DNA from: Chthoniobacteraceae bacterium
GTDB taxonomy: Bacteria; Verrucomicrobiota; Verrucomicrobiia; Chthoniobacterales; Chthoniobacteraceae
NCBI GenBank assembly: GCA_947478975.1
Contig: CANJYI010000131.1
Span: 1-7,550, forward strand
Direction: 5' to 3'
DNA length: 7,550 bases
A model generated the notes under the pieces. That model was not told the DNA's origin, ran no database searches, and saw only the letters and a list, made by a program, of their open reading frames with translations. Of this stretch, positions 6,842 to 7,550 are shown in pieces; the stretch's first letter is position 1; every line of letters starts with the position of its first letter. The position numbers and the translations under genes are program-made.

Positions 6842-6850
6842 ATGCGCAGC

Positions 6851-7525
6851 TTATTGGTTGAAAATTTCGGGTAGACGAATCTGTTTAGCGTTTTGAAAAG
6901 CTGCAGGCGACGGCTCAGTTTTGCCCACAAAAATTGACCGACAGAATTTACCACTAATGGAATCTGGATTCAGAGGAAGAATCGGCATGACCAACCAAAT
7001 TGCGTCGAAAGCGTGGTCTTCAGAAATGAATGCGTTTTCGATCCCTTTGGGTTCGATCAAGCGTTCGTCGGAGTGAATTAGTAAAATGCGTTTGGTGGAG
7101 ACTGAATTCGGTGCGAAGCGCTGCCATGATTTAGCATTTTTCTTTTCAATGATCTCTCGCACAGCGGACATCAGTGTGTCTCCGGAGTAATCCCGATAAT
7201 TGAAGGTTAGATATTTATCCGAATCATTGCTTTGTTTTATGGCGTTGAACCGCACTTGTTCTGAGTCAACCAGCTCGGTCACTTCAACTCCAAGGACGGT
7301 GCCGTCTTTGAGATGTACAACGATATCCGGGGGCTCCTGAGCACATGATTGAATGCAATCCACGCGAAACTCCAGTTCGTCAAACTGCGTGCGCAACCAT
7401 TCCAGAACAACACCCCGTTCTTTGCGCTGTTTTTGATCTGGGCTGTTCTTGCCAGGTGCCTCAAAGAACCCCGCGTGTTGGCGACGTTTGTTGAAATGCT
7501 CCCGTACCTGGTCGATCTCTTCCAT
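6851..7525 (-). CDS. Uncharacterised protein with PD-(D/E)XK nuclease-like core
   Basis: A 224-residue soluble protein with no signal peptide or membrane segment. Residues 1-35 are charged and probably disordered, and a helix with Glu42 follows. The key segment is PPDIVVHLKDGTVLGVEVTEL (residues 65-85, one residue omitted from no motif position): Asp67 on one strand, a turn, then GVEVTEL with Glu81. This matches the D ... ExK hairpin of PD-(D/E)XK nucleases, except that the lysine position is Thr83. Proteins with 'D ... (I/V)EVTEL' are, as I recall, an uncharacterised nuclease-like group. Later strands include RILLIHSDE (146-154) and AIWLVMPIL (175-183). The ATG at 7523-7525 is supported by AGGGAGG just upstream, although the frame stays open to the window edge. 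It is first of a two-gene unit with the lipoprotein. Whether it cuts DNA is not shown. Confidence 0.75.
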   Translation of the reverse strand: MEEIDQVREHFNKRRQHAGFFEAPGKNSPDQKQRKERGVVLEWLRTQFDELEFRVDCIQSCAQEPPDIVVHLKDGTVLGVEVTELVDSEQVRFNAIKQSNDSDKYLTFNYRDYSGDTLMSAVREIIEKKNAKSWQRFAPNSVSTKRILLIHSDERLIEPKGIENAFISEDHAFDAIWLVMPILPLNPDSISGKFCRSIFVGKTEPSPAAFQNAKQIRLPEIFNQ

Positions 7526-7536
7526 CTTGTCTTTCG

Positions 7537-7543
7537 CCTCCCT
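7537..7543 (-). promoter_or_regulatory. Shine-Dalgarno site for the PD-(D/E)XK-like gene
   Basis: On the minus strand AGGGAGG ends about 11 bases before the ATG at 7525. This is slightly long but workable, and it is the only clear Shine-Dalgarno sequence in front of a gene in this window. It supports the chosen start even though the reading frame continues to the window edge. Confidence 0.6.
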
Positions 7544-7550
7544 AATCCCC

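Noticed and set aside
1..7550. CRISPR array, rRNA, complete insertion sequence or known defence operon
   Set aside because: I found no regularly spaced repeats, no rRNA-like sequence, no transposase motifs and no recognisable defence gene set on either strand.

Overview
The window reads as a piece of a Verrucomicrobiota or Planctomycetota chromosome, Verrucomicrobiota more likely. The main evidence is a linked pair of large secreted proteins, PSCyt1-DUF1549-DUF1553 followed by DUF1501. This pairing is characteristic of those phyla and is often present there in many paralogous copies. The left three quarters is GC-rich (one 60-base row at 3001-3060 counts 40 G+C). The right quarter is clearly lower (27 of 60 at 7081-7140).

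Layout. (a) 1-294, plus strand: the 3' end of a gene for a probable 4-alpha-glucanotransferase (GH77/MalQ-like). (b) 295-920: about 625 bases without a convincing gene. It holds several inverted repeats, a probable dispersed repeat built around CCACAGAT/ATCTGTGG, and a TTGACA hexamer that could belong to the promoter of the next gene. (c) 921-5492: a two-gene plus-strand unit with only 9 bases between the genes. The first encodes a 1041-residue exported protein with cytochrome c-type CxxCH motifs. The second encodes a 478-residue DUF1501 protein with a Tat-type signal. A possible terminator follows at about 5495-5538. (d) 5682-5769: a complete tRNA-Ser (anticodon UGA) with encoded CCA. (e) 5770-6454: about 685 bases with no confident gene, including a short direct repeat, a short open frame that may be a decayed gene end, and a strong intrinsic terminator at 6231-6265 with no obvious gene to serve. 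(f) 6455-7525, minus strand: two genes 9 bases apart. The upstream one encodes a 224-residue protein resembling the PD-(D/E)XK nuclease fold, and the downstream one a 128-residue lipoprotein.

How it fits together. The DUF1549/DUF1553 and DUF1501 proteins are both exported and probably act together in the periplasm. Their substrate is unknown; a hydrolase or redox role on polymers is often suspected because DUF1501 belongs to the alkaline phosphatase/sulfatase fold. The change in composition, gene direction and gene density just after the tRNA-Ser suggests the right part is a different segment, possibly an old insertion at the tRNA gene. No integrase gene or second copy of the tRNA end is visible here, so that remains inference. 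I see no CRISPR array, rRNA, complete insertion sequence or recognisable known defence system. The most novel-looking items are the minus-strand gene pair and the orphan terminator region.
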